The position numbers and the translations under genes were made by a program. DNA of 64,000 bases from positions 96,253,321 through 96,317,320 of the forward strand of contig OY726566.1 of NCBI GenBank assembly GCA_963383645.1, given 5' to 3'. The notes beneath the pieces were generated by a model. That model searched no databases and was not told where the DNA came from. It saw nothing but the letters and a program-made list of their open reading frames with translations. The stretch comes from Muscardinus avellanarius. Lineage: Eukaryota; Chordata; Mammalia; Rodentia; Gliridae. This document shows, one piece after another, positions 8,658-20,279 of this stretch (position 1 is the first letter of the stretch; every line of letters starts with the position of its first letter).

Positions 8658-9020
8658 GGAGCATTGGTGCTTAACCCCAGCTATCCAGCAGCACAGAATG
8701 TGAAATTTTATAAACAAGATCATAAGCTGGGCATTGTCACGCACGCTTGTAATTCCAACATTTGGGAGGCTGAGACAGGAGAATCGCGGTTCGCAGACAG
8801 CTCCACATACTTACTGAGGCCCTTTACAACTCTTTGAGACCCTGTTTAAAAATAAAGAATTAAAAAAAATAGGACTGGGAGTGTAGCTTGAAGGTAGAAT
8901 GTCCCTGGGATCCATCTCCAGTACCGAAAAAAAAAAATCATAAATGCACCTACAGAGGTTCTGATTCAGTGGGACTTGCATCCTTCCAAGGTAGCTGAAT
9001 TTGTTAAAAACTCCATTGGA
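8658..9020 (+). mobile_element. MER5-like hAT DNA transposon remnant split by a SINE
   Basis: 'gagcattggtgcttaacccc' on the left and 'gaggttctgattcagtggg' on the right resemble the two parts of MER5A, a nonautonomous hAT-Charlie element. It is interrupted by the SINE at 8725-8937. There is no coding capacity. Confidence 0.5.
8725..8937 (+). mobile_element. SINE subfamily A, with short duplication
   Basis: 'agctgggcattgtcacgcac' start, 'atcgcggttcgcagacagct', linker 'gagaccctgtttaaaaataa', right half 'gggagtgtagcttgaaggta', then A11. 'atcataa' flanks both sides (about 8719 and 8938). Confidence 0.88.
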
Positions 9021-9029
9021 GATGGTAAT

Positions 9030-9299
9030 GTCCCATCATGGTTGTCAGTCTGGTTCATGCAAGATTAAGGACTTAGTGAGGTTGGGTGTGATTTTATGCA
9101 ATAGTAGTTACCCATGATAGAGTGTCAATGAAACTAGAAAACCTTTTATTCTAATTGAAGGGGCATAAGCCACTCAAGTTTGCATGGGAAATTTGGAATG
9201 TTAGAATAATACCTAACATTTAAAGATCTAAAAGGGTATTTTTCCTGAGCACACCTCTTTACATCTACTTGATGTATGTACGTATGATGTATGAATTAA
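9030..9299. other. Unassigned stretch
   Basis: No recognised repeat, exon or regulatory pattern. Confidence 0.4.
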
Positions 9300-9302
9300 T
9301 AT

Positions 9303-9372
9303 ATGGCACTGAGGATTGAACCTAGGAATGTTCTACTTCCAAACTACAACCCCAGACCTTTTATATATATAT

Positions 9373-9411
<39 letters not shown>

Positions 9412-9525
9412 TTTTTGAAACATGTTCTAATTAGGTTCCTGAGAATCTCGCTGAGTTGCTGAGAATGTCTTTGGACCTTCTATCCTTCTGTCTCAGTCTC
9501 CAAAGTGCTGGGTGCTAGGATTACT
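9303..9525 (-). mobile_element. SINE subfamily A, antisense, old
   Basis: 'ggcactgaggattgaaccta' start, '(ATTT)n' in the linker at 9371-9415, then 'ctcgctgagttgctgagaat' and 'tcagtctccaaagtgctgg'. The right half and left half are separated by the expanded linker. The 5' end is worn. Confidence 0.75.
9371..9415 (+). repeat. (ATTT)n microsatellite
   Basis: About eleven ATTT units, grown from the A-rich linker of the antisense SINE around it. Confidence 0.95.
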
Positions 9526-9565
9526 GTTTATTCTCAATGTTCATTCTTTACTGTTCATTAAGTCA

Positions 9566-9640
9566 GTCTCTCTCTCTCTCTCTTTCTCTCCTCTCTTCTC
9601 CTCTCCTCTCCTCTCCTGTCCTCTCCCCTTCTCGCTTCCC
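9566..9640 (+). repeat. (CT)n / CTCTC pyrimidine tract
   Basis: Runs from (TC)n into CTCTC pentamers with few interruptions. The opposite strand is pure purine. Confidence 0.9.
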
Positions 9641-9699
9641 CCATCTACCTTTCTTGCCCACTCCTTCTCCCCATCATCACCTCTTTATGCAAGTGTGAT

Positions 9700-10540
9700 C
9701 ACATGAATCATGAATCCAATACAGAGCTGATACCGAATTCTAATCTCAGAGAAGTTAATAAGCATTCTCTTCTTAAAAACTAGTTTTAACTTTTATTGTT
9801 TATTACTTTTATTTAGAGTATAAATAAAAATATTATATTATATAATATAATATATTTGATACTATAATACATATAATAATATATAATATAATTTTTTATT
9901 TCTTATTTATTCTTTCTTTACTTTTCTATTCTTATACTTTCTTAAAACTTAATATAATAAAAAAAAATTCCTCACCATGATGCTACAAAATAATAATCAT
10001 GGTCAGTCACCATTTAGGGATTTTTTTTAAATGTATACATTATAAAAACACCTATGGAAACATTTTATAAAAATAATGACAAGTATATCTATTATTCCTC
10101 TTTTTGTACTACAATATTTATTTTAAGTTATTTTATGGGCAAGTTTTAATTAATTTACTTTTGCTGTTTACCTTGTTTTAATCAGTTAGCATTGTTCATT
10201 TATTTTATGATTATTATTGAGTACACTTCTGTTAAGCAGAGTGAGAATAGTAAAAGGCCCGCTCTTGATGTCAAATATGGCACAAATATGCAATATATTC
10301 TCACTTATATAGCGACTTTTGCTCAAAATTACATTCGTGATATTAAATAAAGTTCTTATTGCATTCTTTTTATTGCTAAGTAGGATTCCCTCATTGAATA
10401 TATTATATTCTCTTGACAAATTTAAAATTTTTATTAATATTTTGGAAGTCAGAGAGGAAGGGAGAAGAAAATTCATTACTACTTTTAGGAGTTTGTTTAC
10501 CAAACCCTATGCTTCACAGTTTAGATGCATTATGCTAATT
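9700..10540. other. AT-rich unassigned region
   Basis: 9826-9900 is almost pure A/T with 'ataatatatt'-type repeats. The rest shows no repeat family. Overlapping frames on both strands at 10186-10600 are chance openings in AT-rich DNA. Confidence 0.5.
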
Positions 10541-10544
10541 AGTA

Positions 10545-10715
10545 CCCACAAGGAATCTACAAAAGAGGCACTATTTTTGCCCAGTATTTTTAAATAAAAT
10601 AACTGAGATGCAGAACATATAAAAGACTCGTTCAACATTATATTGTTAATAAGTGACTGATTCTGGGCATGAATATTTGTTGTTCTAATTCACTCCCCCA
10701 AATCCGAACTACCCA
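10545..10715 (+). mobile_element. MIR-like fragment
   Basis: The pattern 'tgcccagtatttttaaataa' then 'aactgagatgcag' and 'aagtgactgattctgggcat' recalls the MIR core and 3' part ('ttttacagatgaggaaactgaggc...'). Very diverged. Confidence 0.4.
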
Positions 10716-10898
10716 CTTTAAAAAATCCTGTGAAATGTTTTATCTCTTTATTTTTATTTTACCATGGTGATAGCAAGTGATAAAAGATAGTTTCTAACTA
10801 CTGCATTTGTAAAATCAAACCTTACATTGACGGTAAGACTTACAACTTCAAACTATAGAATAAAGCCATATTTTTTAACATATCCAGGAACTACTTTG

Positions 10899-11081
10899 TG
10901 GTACTGGGGTTCCTGGAAGCCCTTCTACCTCCGGGCTACACTCCCAGACCTATTTTTTAATATTTTTTTTTATTTGGAAACAGAGTCTCTTAAGCCAGCG
11001 TGGCTGGCTTCGAACCTGCACTATCTTCCTGTCTCCACCTCCCAAGAGCGGGAATTACAAGCGTGCTCCGCCATGCCTGGC
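10899..11081 (-). mobile_element. SINE subfamily B, antisense
   Basis: Opens 'gtggtactggggttcctgga', 'agcccttctacctccgggct', then the linker complement and 'ggcttcgaacctgcac', ending 'ccgccatgcctggc'. Well conserved. Confidence 0.92.
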
Positions 11082-11084
11082 GAC

Positions 11085-11370
11085 TACTATGAAATAGTTT
11101 GGTATCATTATTGCAGTATTTAAGATTTCTTCTGTTCTTTTTCTGTCCCCCTCCCTTTTTACTGCATCAAAAAAAATTATAACTACACACTTCTCTAAAA
11201 TACCATAATTAGGAGTCTCTAGCAATTAATTTTATCCTATATCTAAATGTGGCTATTATATTTAGTAAATAAAATATAAGGATGCATAATTAAGTTTGAA
11301 TGTCAGTTGAAAAATAATGACATTTTAGTGTATGTATACACCATAAAATATTTGCTATAATTAATGCTAA
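11085..11370. other. Unassigned AT-rich stretch
   Basis: No recognised repeat, exon or motif. Confidence 0.4.
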
Positions 11371-11372
11371 AA

Positions 11373-11373
<1 letters not shown>

Positions 11374-11418
<45 letters not shown>

Positions 11419-11502
11419 GGAAATGGAAAGCAGAGGCATTCTATCTCCAAGCTACAGCCTCCTAAATGCTGGGATTCCAAGTGTGCACCACCATGCCTGG
11501 CA
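11374..11502 (-). mobile_element. Truncated antisense SINE with (TG)n tail
   Basis: (TG)20 at 11374-11414 continues into 'ttactggaaatggaaagcag' and 'ctccaagctacagcctccta', then jumps straight to 'aatgctgggattccaagtgt'. The linker and most of the left half are deleted. The microsatellite stands where the SINE tail should be. Confidence 0.8.
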
Positions 11503-11509
11503 GTCTGCT

Positions 11510-12425
11510 AAAAAAAAAAAACCTTTTTAGTGTTCATTTTAAATTCAGATTTAACGGAGTGTCTTATCATTTATCTGGAAAGTCAAATCTAATCTAAAGC
11601 AATAAACTTTTACAGAATTTTCCCATGATGAGAAATAATCCTGTGCACCCCAGACAAATAAAAACATGTGACATTATTACAAGTGTTGCTTACTGGGCAA
11701 TTAAAAATATTTTCTTTCCTCCTCCAGAAAAGCCTTATAATAATCCCTCTCCCAAACATTTTGGGGGAAAAAATCCACAAAATAGCAATCATAAAATGCA
11801 TGAGTTAAAAAAAAGCCACTTGTTGTCCAAGGAAAGAAGATTGTCCTCTTGGAAGAAAGGATTCATAAATGTGGGCTAGCTTCCTGAAATGTATATGGGA
11901 GGTATCTTCTTCCACATCTGCCCCACCCATTTCTCCACTGTATGCTGTCTTGACACAAACACGGTAAAGATAGGACAGGTGGTAACTTGAGGTTTCTTCC
12001 TTTTTCTCTCTGCACTAGTTTGGGCAAGGATCCTGGACGTAGTGAACTCTCTTCTAGCACTAGTGCCAAGTCTCCGCCTGCCAGAATGATAAGGCTCTCC
12101 TGGATGGCACAGTTATTCAAAGTTAGCACAGCACTCAGTACAGTCTATTTAAAACTTTATTAGGAGCTTGGATTTTTCCTCCCCTATAATTTAGAAGGCA
12201 GATCAGAGAGGCAGTTTGTTCTTGAAACAATGCAATTGTGAGCCCCCGAGCTGTTGTTAGACCAACTTCCCTTCCATGGAAAGTAACTCCCTTGATGCAT
12301 GTCACAGATATGTACCCCTAGATTAATGAGAGAGGGTTCACTTGTGCCTAATTCTGGACCTTTCAAAATGGTGAGGTCACTGTAATGGAAGGAATGTAAG
12401 TGCCAAGCGGGAGACATGGGTCTGT
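11510..12425. other. Unassigned, moderately GC-balanced region
   Basis: No repeat family or exon recognised. Frames at 11610-12420 on both strands are short, overlap each other and show no domain. Confidence 0.4.
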
Positions 12426-12429
12426 GTCT

Positions 12430-12780
12430 CAGTCATTGTTCTCACTGCAGTGTCCCAAATGCCTGAGGACCACAACTTGAGGAAGGTAGACTTAATTGTT
12501 CTCAGTTCTGGAGGTTCAAAGCTTTCAGTCCATGTTAGGTTGGATCCCATCTACAGAACTCAGGGCATGGCAATAGGGAACAGTGAGAGCCAGGGGAGGA
12601 GGAAAGGGACATCTATAATCTCCAAGGCTACACACCCTGTGAACATTGACACCCAATACACTGATTACTCCATCAGTGGTTCACCTCGATGATATTAGAA
12701 CCCTCAGAATTCAATTATATCACAAACATCAATACGGGAGCTCTTTCAGGGGACATTCTACATCCAAACCCTGTCTAGTT
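12430..12780 (-). mobile_element. LTR-type (MaLR-like) repeat, antisense, tentative
   Basis: 'ttctcagttctggaggttca' then 'ggcaatagggaacagtgaga' and '...acattctacatccaaaccct' follow the layout of common mammalian MaLR-type repeats read in reverse. The family is uncertain. Confidence 0.35.
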
Positions 12781-12937
12781 CCCTTTTTTCAATCTTGCTA
12801 CCCATAAGTGGTTTGGCCTTATGTAAATTACTTAGCATCTTTGGACTGCAGTATCTTTTTTCTAATAAAATACTAAGATGTGACTTATTTTTCAGGTCCC
12901 TTTGAAATAGAGATGCATGCCATTTCACATCAGCTTT

Positions 12938-13110
12938 TTTATAGGTTTTTTTAATCGAGTGCATTGTAATTTGACATCATATTGGGGTAATGAGTGTTAG
13001 AAAAATACAGGCACATAATTCTTATTGCCCTCCCCACCAGGTCCCCCCTCTCTTACCTTTACTCTGCAAGTCTTTGAGATTGTAATTTACAAATTTTTAA
13101 ACGTTCAAGG
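12938..13110 (-). mobile_element. Possible antisense L1 3' end
   Basis: 'gtgcattgtaatttgacatc' followed by 'cataattcttattgccctcc' and C-rich 'aggtcccccctctcttacc' resembles the complement of the local L1 tail and G-rich 3' UTR. Confidence 0.4.
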
Positions 13111-14905
13111 CATTATTTTTGCTATGCGTTCTTTATGACCTCATTTACCCCTCTCTCCCCTAATCACCTTGCATATCCATGTTTATAGCATCCATTAGCC
13201 TTCTGTTTCCCTTTAGATTCGTGTGTTTTCTTCAGTTCTTCCAGCTACATTGCTGCTGGAGCAATAGCCATAAATCATAGGGATCACTGACTCTAACAAC
13301 TCTTAGAAATCTTTATGAAACAAACAAACCTAAAAAATATCAAGGGCTGTTGCTTTAAAGGACCTCTGGGAAGAAAGGTAAGGGGATATAATTCTTAAAA
13401 TACAAAAGAAAGTCCAAAACAAATGCACTGAATTGAGAAAAGGAAGAAAATGGAACTTTATCAGTGCAAAATAAGCAAATAATTGGACAAAAGGGTGAGA
13501 AAGAACAAATGCAGGGGCGTGGTACAGCAGGACAGAGTTAGAATGAGATGCTACTATTTGCAGTCATGGTAGAGAAGCAACATATAAAGTGTGAAGGAGA
13601 TTGCAAGACACAGCAAGGAACAAGTTCTGACTGCAGAAGCAGAACTCTGTTCATTCTTACGATGAGCAGAAGGCCTATGAACTTTTCTCGAAATCTTGTT
13701 GAGAAATAAATTAAGCCCGGAGGTGTACAAATGCAACTACCAATTTCTATCCATGGATTGTTGGTCTATATGACAGAAAAGAGACGAGAAGGCAAGGTAA
13801 TGAGTGGGGTGGAGTAATTGGGTAGTGGTTCAGATTATGGACTGGCAGAAATTAGTCATGTGGGAGTGGAGAGGCAGAGGAAATTATGGGGGAGAAGAGC
13901 AGTGATGTGTGTCTATACTCCCTTGGAAGACGGAGAAACAACAACTTACTCAGGAATGCTTGGCAGTGCTGCAGAGCTCGGAATGTTGGACACTAGGACA
14001 ATGGGATGCTTCCCATTGACAGAACAGAAAGAATAGTCAATTGACAGATGCTTTAGTTACAGTTTCATGGATCTTTTTCCCATTGAATAGATGATGGACA
14101 GATGCTTCCTCAACTTCTATAGAAAAACAGGTTTACTGTGCAGCGGGAGCTGGGACCTAGAGAGAAAATCCTTTTTCTGGGAGACATGAAAGCATCACAT
14201 GGTCATGAATAGGATACATATTATGTTTCCCTCCTCTTTTTTTACCCAGTAGCAATATGTGTTTTATTGTTATTTTTATCTTCTAGATGTAAAGAATGGA
14301 TCATAATCTCATCTGCTCAGGGAGGATGGAAATAGATCAGTAATAAATCTTTGACTTATATCTACTCCTGTCAAGTGTTAAAGTCTAGTTTGAAGACGTG
14401 TTATAAACCTGAAAGGTGAGGACACAACATAGAAGCCTCAGAATGTGAATGACTGTAGAGTAGGGAGTGATACAGGTGGTGTAAAAAATTACAAAGTAGG
14501 ATAATATTTTCTAAGCAGCACTATCTCAAAGGTCAGTAAAAGAAATGTATAGTCCTAACTCTGACATTTTAAAGCCATTCTCCTTCTGTGGCCTATTGTA
14601 TGTATAGACATGGTATCCAGTTGGTGTACTTTGCATCTGGCTTTATAGATATCATGTTAGATTGGAGAGAAAATACATCAAATTCATGGCCAATACTCTC
14701 AACCCCATAAGGCAAATGTATATGGACTTGATTATCCTTTATATAAGTTTCATTTCTCTTTCAAATTTGAGTGCTAAATGGACCTGGTGTTATGGTAAAT
14801 AATAGATAACAGTAACTAAATGATATAATTTTGTTGTGGGCATTTTAGTTTGTGTTATTAAAAGACAATTGACCAGAAACATAAACATCACTATAGAATG
14901 CTGTT
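13110..14905. other. Unassigned region
   Basis: Nothing recognised. There is no long frame, CpG cluster, SINE or microsatellite. The frame at 13818-14036 has no recognisable domain and no splice context. Confidence 0.45.
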
Positions 14906-14909
14906 GTGA

Positions 14910-15105
14910 GCTTGACATGGTGGTACATGCCTGTAATCCCAGTACTTCGAAGGCTGAGGTGATAGGATTATAGTTTTGTAGCCAGTCTCTTAAATTTAGT
15001 GAGGCCTTCTGCATTTAGTGAGACTCTGTTTCAAAGTAAAAGAATAAAATTGGCCTGGAAGTAGAGCTCAGAAGTAGAATTCCCCTGGGCTCAATCTGCA
15101 TTCAA
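14910..15105 (+). mobile_element. SINE subfamily A, old
   Basis: 'gcttgacatggtggtacatg', 'gtactTCGAAGGCTGAGG'-type left half, linker 'gagactctgtttcaaagtaa', right half 'gaagtagagctcagaagtag' and 'ccctgggctcaatctgcatt'. Clearly diverged. Confidence 0.8.
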
Positions 15106-15304
15106 AGAAACAAAACAAAACTGCAGTGTGGGAATTAAATGGGATTCAATATCCAGGTCTTGGTCACTCATTAATAAACTACATGAGCTACATTTAAAAA
15201 TCAATATTCTAGCCCATAAGTGAAAAGAGGATGATCTACCTGACACTAGACAACACAATCTCACTGCATTAAGATCTGAAAACCACAAAGGATTTGTGAC
15301 CTAT

Positions 15305-15412
15305 ACAGGTAATTGGGTAAGGGTTAAATGAATAATGTGTGCATGTATGCCTCTGCCATCTTGTATTCCATTAAGATGTATGACTACAATGCACCAATAA
15401 AATTTTTTTAAA
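15305..15412 (+). mobile_element. L1 3' end (sense), 5'-truncated
   Basis: 'aatgtgtgcatgtatgcctc', 'tgtattccattaagatgtat' and 'caatgcaccaataaaa' match the tail of the composite L1 at 6360-6430. The T-rich run after AATAAAA is unusual. Confidence 0.7.
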
Positions 15413-15629
15413 GATCATAGAAAATACCCTTTATCCCTTAGCTTGATATTGTCCAATATGGACTCTAAAAGCTGAAACAATACTGCAGAGTTCAAACCCT
15501 GCCAAATTTTAAGATACTGACTTTTTCATAAAGGGAAAATATGCTTTATTCTTGCACATTATTTCTAATTTACAAAGCCCTTCTAGACACTTTTACCCCA
15601 CTGTGGAAGCACAACCTTTTAAGCTAGGA

Positions 15630-15765
15630 TATTTCAGATGTTTAGTCCATATGAAACCAAGCCTGTGGAGTGTGGGGCCCTGAGGGCCAAGGGGTGGGCA
15701 GCAGACGTCATAGAGGGTGAAAGCAAGAGAGAGAGAGCAAGAGGAATGTTTGGCATTGTAATATT
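15630..15765 (-). mobile_element. LTR-type (MaLR-like) fragment, copy 1
   Basis: 'ctgtggagtgtggggccctg' through 'gaaagcaagagagagagag' is paralogous to 16690-16790. Orientation and family are tentative. Confidence 0.4.
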
Positions 15766-16231
15766 GTTTTTTCTTTAAGGGGTTTTCACTCAGAGAGACT
15801 GTGCTGATTTACCTGAAACTCCATGGCTGGCTAGTGGTGAAGCTAACGTAGCCCCAGTCTCTTTCAAAGTACTTACTCTGACAGAAACTGTCCCTAAATG
15901 GAATGACTACCAAAGAATAGTCCCTCATAGAGCCTCTGTAGCACATTAGAATAATCATAAATGTTTCACAAGAAAAAAATGATTTTTTATGATTCTGTTA
16001 TAAAGTTTATAATTAATTTGCTGCTGATAGTACAGTTGTCATAAGTCTCCATTGCTGCAGATTTAGATTCTTCCTTGGAAGCTGCCTTCTTCCCTCTAGC
16101 ATGCCCAGCATGGATAGCTGTCTGATAATGGTGGCTGTTTCCCTAGTCTGTAATGGAGGGCAGTGATACTATATCTTCTTTCATTTATCTGTAATTTAGT
16201 TCCATTTTTCCTCTTATGATAAAAAATATTG
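15765..16231. other. Unassigned stretch
   Basis: No recognised repeat, exon or motif. Confidence 0.4.
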
Positions 16232-16483
16232 AGCTGGACATGGTGGCATAGGTCTGTAATCTCACTACTTGGGAGGCTGACATCAGAAGATTGTGGGTTC
16301 ATAGCTAGCCTCAGCAACTTAGTGAGACCCTCAGAAACTTAATAAGAGATCCTGGTAGCTAAGAGGTAGAATAGCCCTAGGTTCAATGCCAGTAACACAC
16401 ACACACACACATACGCACACATGCACACACGCACACACATGCACACACACACGCACACACACATGCACACACACACACACACG
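16232..16483 (+). mobile_element. SINE subfamily A with long (CA)n tail
   Basis: 'gagctggacatggtggcata', 'actacttgggaggctgacat', then a shortened linker and 'tagctaagaggtagaatagc', 'cctaggttcaatgccagtaa'. The tail is an interrupted CA array at 16395-16483. Confidence 0.85.
16395..16483 (+). repeat. Interrupted (CA)n microsatellite
   Basis: CA units broken by ATGCA and GCACA variants, seeded by the SINE tail. Confidence 0.95.
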
Positions 16484-16559
16484 CTAAGAAAGAATGCACT
16501 TTCCTCTATCTGGGATATATATTGTAGAATGATTTCTAGGAATCTAAACTATATTTATT

Positions 16560-16915
16560 TTCTTTATTGTCTCAATTTCAGTTTATGTCAATATTCTCAC
16601 TGCTATAAACCAAAACAACTGACCACTACACTCTGAAGAAGAAATATTTATTTTCTTTCAGTTCTGGAGATTTCAGAAATTTAGTCAATATGAGACCAAG
16701 TCTGTGGAGTGTGGGGCATTGAGAGGCAAGGGATGGAAGGCAGACATCATATAGGCTGAAAGCAAGAGAGAGAACAAGAGGAGAGGGACCTTATGCAACC
16801 CCCAAGGCCACAACCCCAGGGACCTCTCATTAACAGTCAAGCCCCGCTTCAAACATGGTTTTCCAGTGTCCATAAAGCTAGTGGACAATATAAATGCAAA
16901 CATTACATATACCAT
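16560..16915 (-). mobile_element. LTR-type (MaLR-like) repeat, copy 2
   Basis: 'cagttctggagatttcagaa', 'tctgtggagtgtggggcatt', 'gaaagcaagagagagaacaa' and 'cccccaaggccacaacccca' form a longer copy of the repeat at 15630-15765. The layout resembles the other antisense LTR-like copy at 12430. Confidence 0.4.
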
Positions 16916-17124
16916 ACAAAAAAGTTTAGGAATCTCAAACAAAATTGTTTTTCTTATTGTCTCTAAACATTAAACTTTCCCACATTAAGAAAAGTATTCT
17001 CTGCATGTCCTGAAAATGGAGGTAGCTTGTGTAATGGTTGAGATTCCCTCAGAGTGATGTATAGATGTCTCTTGGACACTTAATGAGAAATAGTTACTTT
17101 CTTGATCATTTTTTGTTTCTTGTG

Positions 17125-17190
17125 TGTGTATGGGGGTGTGCTGGAATGGAATCTAGGGCTTCTCACATGCTAGGCAAAGGAGTGATTATT
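17125..17190 (-). mobile_element. Short rodent SINE fragment
   Basis: 'ggggtgtgctggaatggaat' and 'cttctcacatgctaggcaaa' match the ID/B4-like right end common in rodents, in reverse. Confidence 0.5.
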
Positions 17191-17960
17191 TTGAAAATTA
17201 TGATGAATCTTGTCTTTGAGTATAAGAAGTAGTGAAGGGAAAGTTACCATTGTACAGAGAATACATATAGTCTTCGTTTTTTGGATCTTCTGAGAAGCAG
17301 ATACTAAAATAGGTTTAAATGGAATTATAAGATTTACTGGGGAAAGAATCAGGAGATGACAGGAATTCTATCTTTCAGAGGAATGCAGATGGAATGTTTT
17401 TGGAGGATGAGAAGTAAAGAAAAGATAAAAAGAATCTTGGACTGTATCTCAGTTCCAAGAAGGGTTCTGCCAGAATGGTTAATGAAGAGTCCTTGAGCCA
17501 ATGCCACTAGCTAGATAAGTCTCACATTTTACCAGCTCAGGCCTGCTGGGAGACTCTGCCATACATCAGGAGCAGTTGATGTGACGCGTGGACTCCATGG
17601 ATCCAGGGAGAGAGCAGCCAGGGTCAGCAGCCAATGTGCACACCACACAAGATAATCTCAGAAGCACATTTTCATGGCTACTACAGTATTGGTATTACTC
17701 ATTACCCTAAAAAATGTTGCTCTGAATTATTTGGTGTTTTAATATCATTAGCTGTTATCAATCTTATTGACCATGATATTGAAGTGAACCAAGTCCCAAA
17801 TTTAATGTGCCATTTTGACAACTTAGCTAGAATTATTAAGCATGCCTTCCACTGAATTTGCATTTGGCTTTGTGATTTTATATGTAGATGCATAAGACAA
17901 ATCTTTACATTAATATGAAATATTATATACTAGAGTATTAAGCATTTTGTGCCTATTATC
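17190..17960. other. Unassigned region
   Basis: No recognised repeat, exon or motif. Confidence 0.4.
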
Positions 17961-17961
17961 T

Positions 17962-18171
17962 ATTTTTTTTTGCAGTACTGGGAATGGAACCCAAGAGAAT
18001 TCTACCTTCCAGCTATATCCCCAGCCCTATTTTTTATTCTTTATTTTGAAACAGGGTCTCACTGAGTAACAAGGGCCTCACTACATAGCTGTTGTTGTCA
18101 ATGGACCACGATCCTCCTGTCTTAGCCTCTCAAATGCTGGGATTACAAGCATGGGCCACCACACCTGGCTC
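17962..18171 (-). mobile_element. SINE subfamily A, antisense
   Basis: 'tttttttttgcagtactggg', 'aatggaacccaagagaattc', 'gaaacagggtctcactgagt' and 'gcccaccacacctggct'-type end. Full length and moderately diverged. Confidence 0.9.
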
Positions 18172-18174
18172 TAT

Positions 18175-19060
18175 TATCTATTAAAATGGAGACTTTATAT
18201 AATAAAGTTATCTTGACAAGCCATATTGCTACAGTAACAAGACATGTTCGTAGCTCTTAGAGGGAAGACTTTTTACAACCCATAGCATAACAATTACAAT
18301 TTTTCTGCAGTTTATTAAGAGCTTCACAAATTAATTTTAAAAGTAATACTTTTTATTTGTGTGCATGTGTTTATGTCATGTGTGTACACACATATGTAAA
18401 ATAGTATAGTTGTATGCTATTAATACTTATTAGTAGCTGAACATCTTTTTAATAAGTGAATGAAGACGACATGACACTAAAAGACAGAAGACCTGAGTTT
18501 GTGTGTTTCTGTCCTTTAATACCAAGTACTTTTACATGAGTCATTTTAACTGCTCTTATCTTCAGTTTCTTTAATAACAAAATAAAAAATTGTTTAGACA
18601 ACTTCTTCATAGAGTTTCTAGGGAAGTCATACAAACTATGTGGTCATACTAAAGTGACTCAAATGTCCATGAGAAACACTGAGATCTAGAAATTGTTATA
18701 TGCAAGATAAATTATTCATAGAGGTTATTTATGGTGTGGTACAAAGGAGTTGCACAGCCTCCTGAAAGCTGCTCTTTATTGTCTTCACGTTATATGAAAC
18801 CCACCCATGTTCACACATTAAAATCTAGGAGAAGAGATGACTGCCATCTTACTCGTTTATGATTTCAACATATATTGTCCAACACTAAGGCTAGATCTTG
18901 GTTGCACAATAATGAGCAAGAGTGGATCCATTAGATAAAGTTATTGTTCTCATAAACTTACTCTCCATGAAATCTTAGCATAGGTCGTTGCTTGTGTTTC
19001 CAGGAAATGGTTTTCCATACAGATATTTGTGTGCAGGAAGGTTTATTAAGAATCAACATC
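18175..19060. other. Unassigned region
   Basis: AT-rich. It includes a short TGTG/CATG-rich patch near 18360-18395. No gene signal is seen. Confidence 0.4.
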
Positions 19061-19062
19061 TG

Positions 19063-19260
19063 AGCGGGGCATGGTGGTGCACGCTTATAATCCCAGCATT
19101 CAGGAGACTGAGAACAGAGGATCACGATTTGTGGACAACCTCAGCTACTTAGCGAGGCCCTTTGCAACTCAGTGAGACCCTGTTTCAAAAATAAAAAGAC
19201 TAAAAAATAAGGTTGGGGTGTAGCTCAGGAGTACAGTGCCCCTGAGTTTCACCCCCAGTA

Positions 19261-19306
<46 letters not shown>
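19063..19306 (+). mobile_element. SINE subfamily A with pure (CA)n tail
   Basis: 'gagcggggcatggtggtgca', 'agcattcaggagactgagaa', linker 'gagaccctgtttcaaaaata', right half 'ttggggtgtagctcaggagt', then (CA)22 at 19262-19306 directly after 'cagtac'. Confidence 0.92.
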
Positions 19307-19308
<2 letters not shown>

Positions 19309-19309
19309 G

Positions 19310-20060
19310 TCTGTAAAGGAGTGCTGGAATGAAGCCAATCCAGGCAAGAGGAAAGAGAAAACTGAGTTGCAACAAGGGCCTCAGCAAACCCCAGAAATAG
19401 TTCAGGAGCCGTTATCACCACTGACAAAGTAGCTGATGTGGGCTACATCTTAGCTAAGGGCAATTTTATAATCCAAGTAGGATTATTAACTGTATTCAAG
19501 GATTAGACGTATTCTTCACAGCTCTGGGAATGAATGTCTAGGTCTCTAAGGCTTTCTTTCCTAAGTTAGAGATCACAATATCCAGTATGATACATGAATA
19601 TATGCTATGTCCAGTGGTGGGCGCTATGGATAAGAACAAAGCAAAGCAAGGCACTAGAGAATATGTGGGACTGTATGTAGAGAAAGTAACAAGGTATTGA
19701 GAAGAAACCTGAAAGAAGCAAAGAGTGAAGCTGTAGAGGACAAGAAAAAAGGAACTGCAAATGCTTTGAGAAAATATGTGATTGGTATGTTTGAAGAACA
19801 GCAAAGAGACCAAAAAGACTTAAGTGGCATAAATAGAGGACAAATTTGTAAGAGGTGAGGACAGAGGGCTGGTATGGGTAGAAGGTATGTTATGCAAAGC
19901 CATACTTATTAAATATTAGCAGATTGTCTACTATAATCAGGCCTTGGTAAGTAAGGTATCAGTTAGCAATAGTTATATAAGTTCCTGAACTCCTGGTGTT
20001 GATGTTCTAATAGATGTGGAGTAGGAAATATGGAGTGATACATGGTAAATATAAAGTTAA
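19310..20060. other. Unassigned region
   Basis: No recognised repeat. The antisense frame at 19538-19813 is hydrophobic but has no family resemblance or exon context. Confidence 0.4.
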
Positions 20061-20065
20061 ATGGT

Positions 20066-20270
20066 TAATTTTTCTAGTAAACAAATTTTATTGGCACAAT
20101 GTAACTATACAGAGCAGTGATTTTCATATGTGTGCACAACATCTCCTGGTGTTTTTCTCTGCATCTCATTCCCTATCCTCTCCTCCCTCCCTGCATATGC
20201 TATTGAAGCCTTCATACACAAACATAACATCATTTGGATTATTTATTTCCTCAAGCCTCCCTTTTCAATA
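20066..20270 (-). mobile_element. Antisense L1 3' end, short
   Basis: 'ttttattggcacaatgtaac' then 'catatgtgtgcacaacatct' and 'ccctatcctctcctccctcc' match the complement of the local L1 tail and 3' UTR. Strongly 5'-truncated. Confidence 0.6.
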
Positions 20271-20279
20271 ACGGTGAAC

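Noticed and set aside
16395..16483. Regular direct repeats, possible CRISPR-like array
   Set aside because: Simple CA microsatellite at a SINE tail in a mammalian genome, with no unique spacers.
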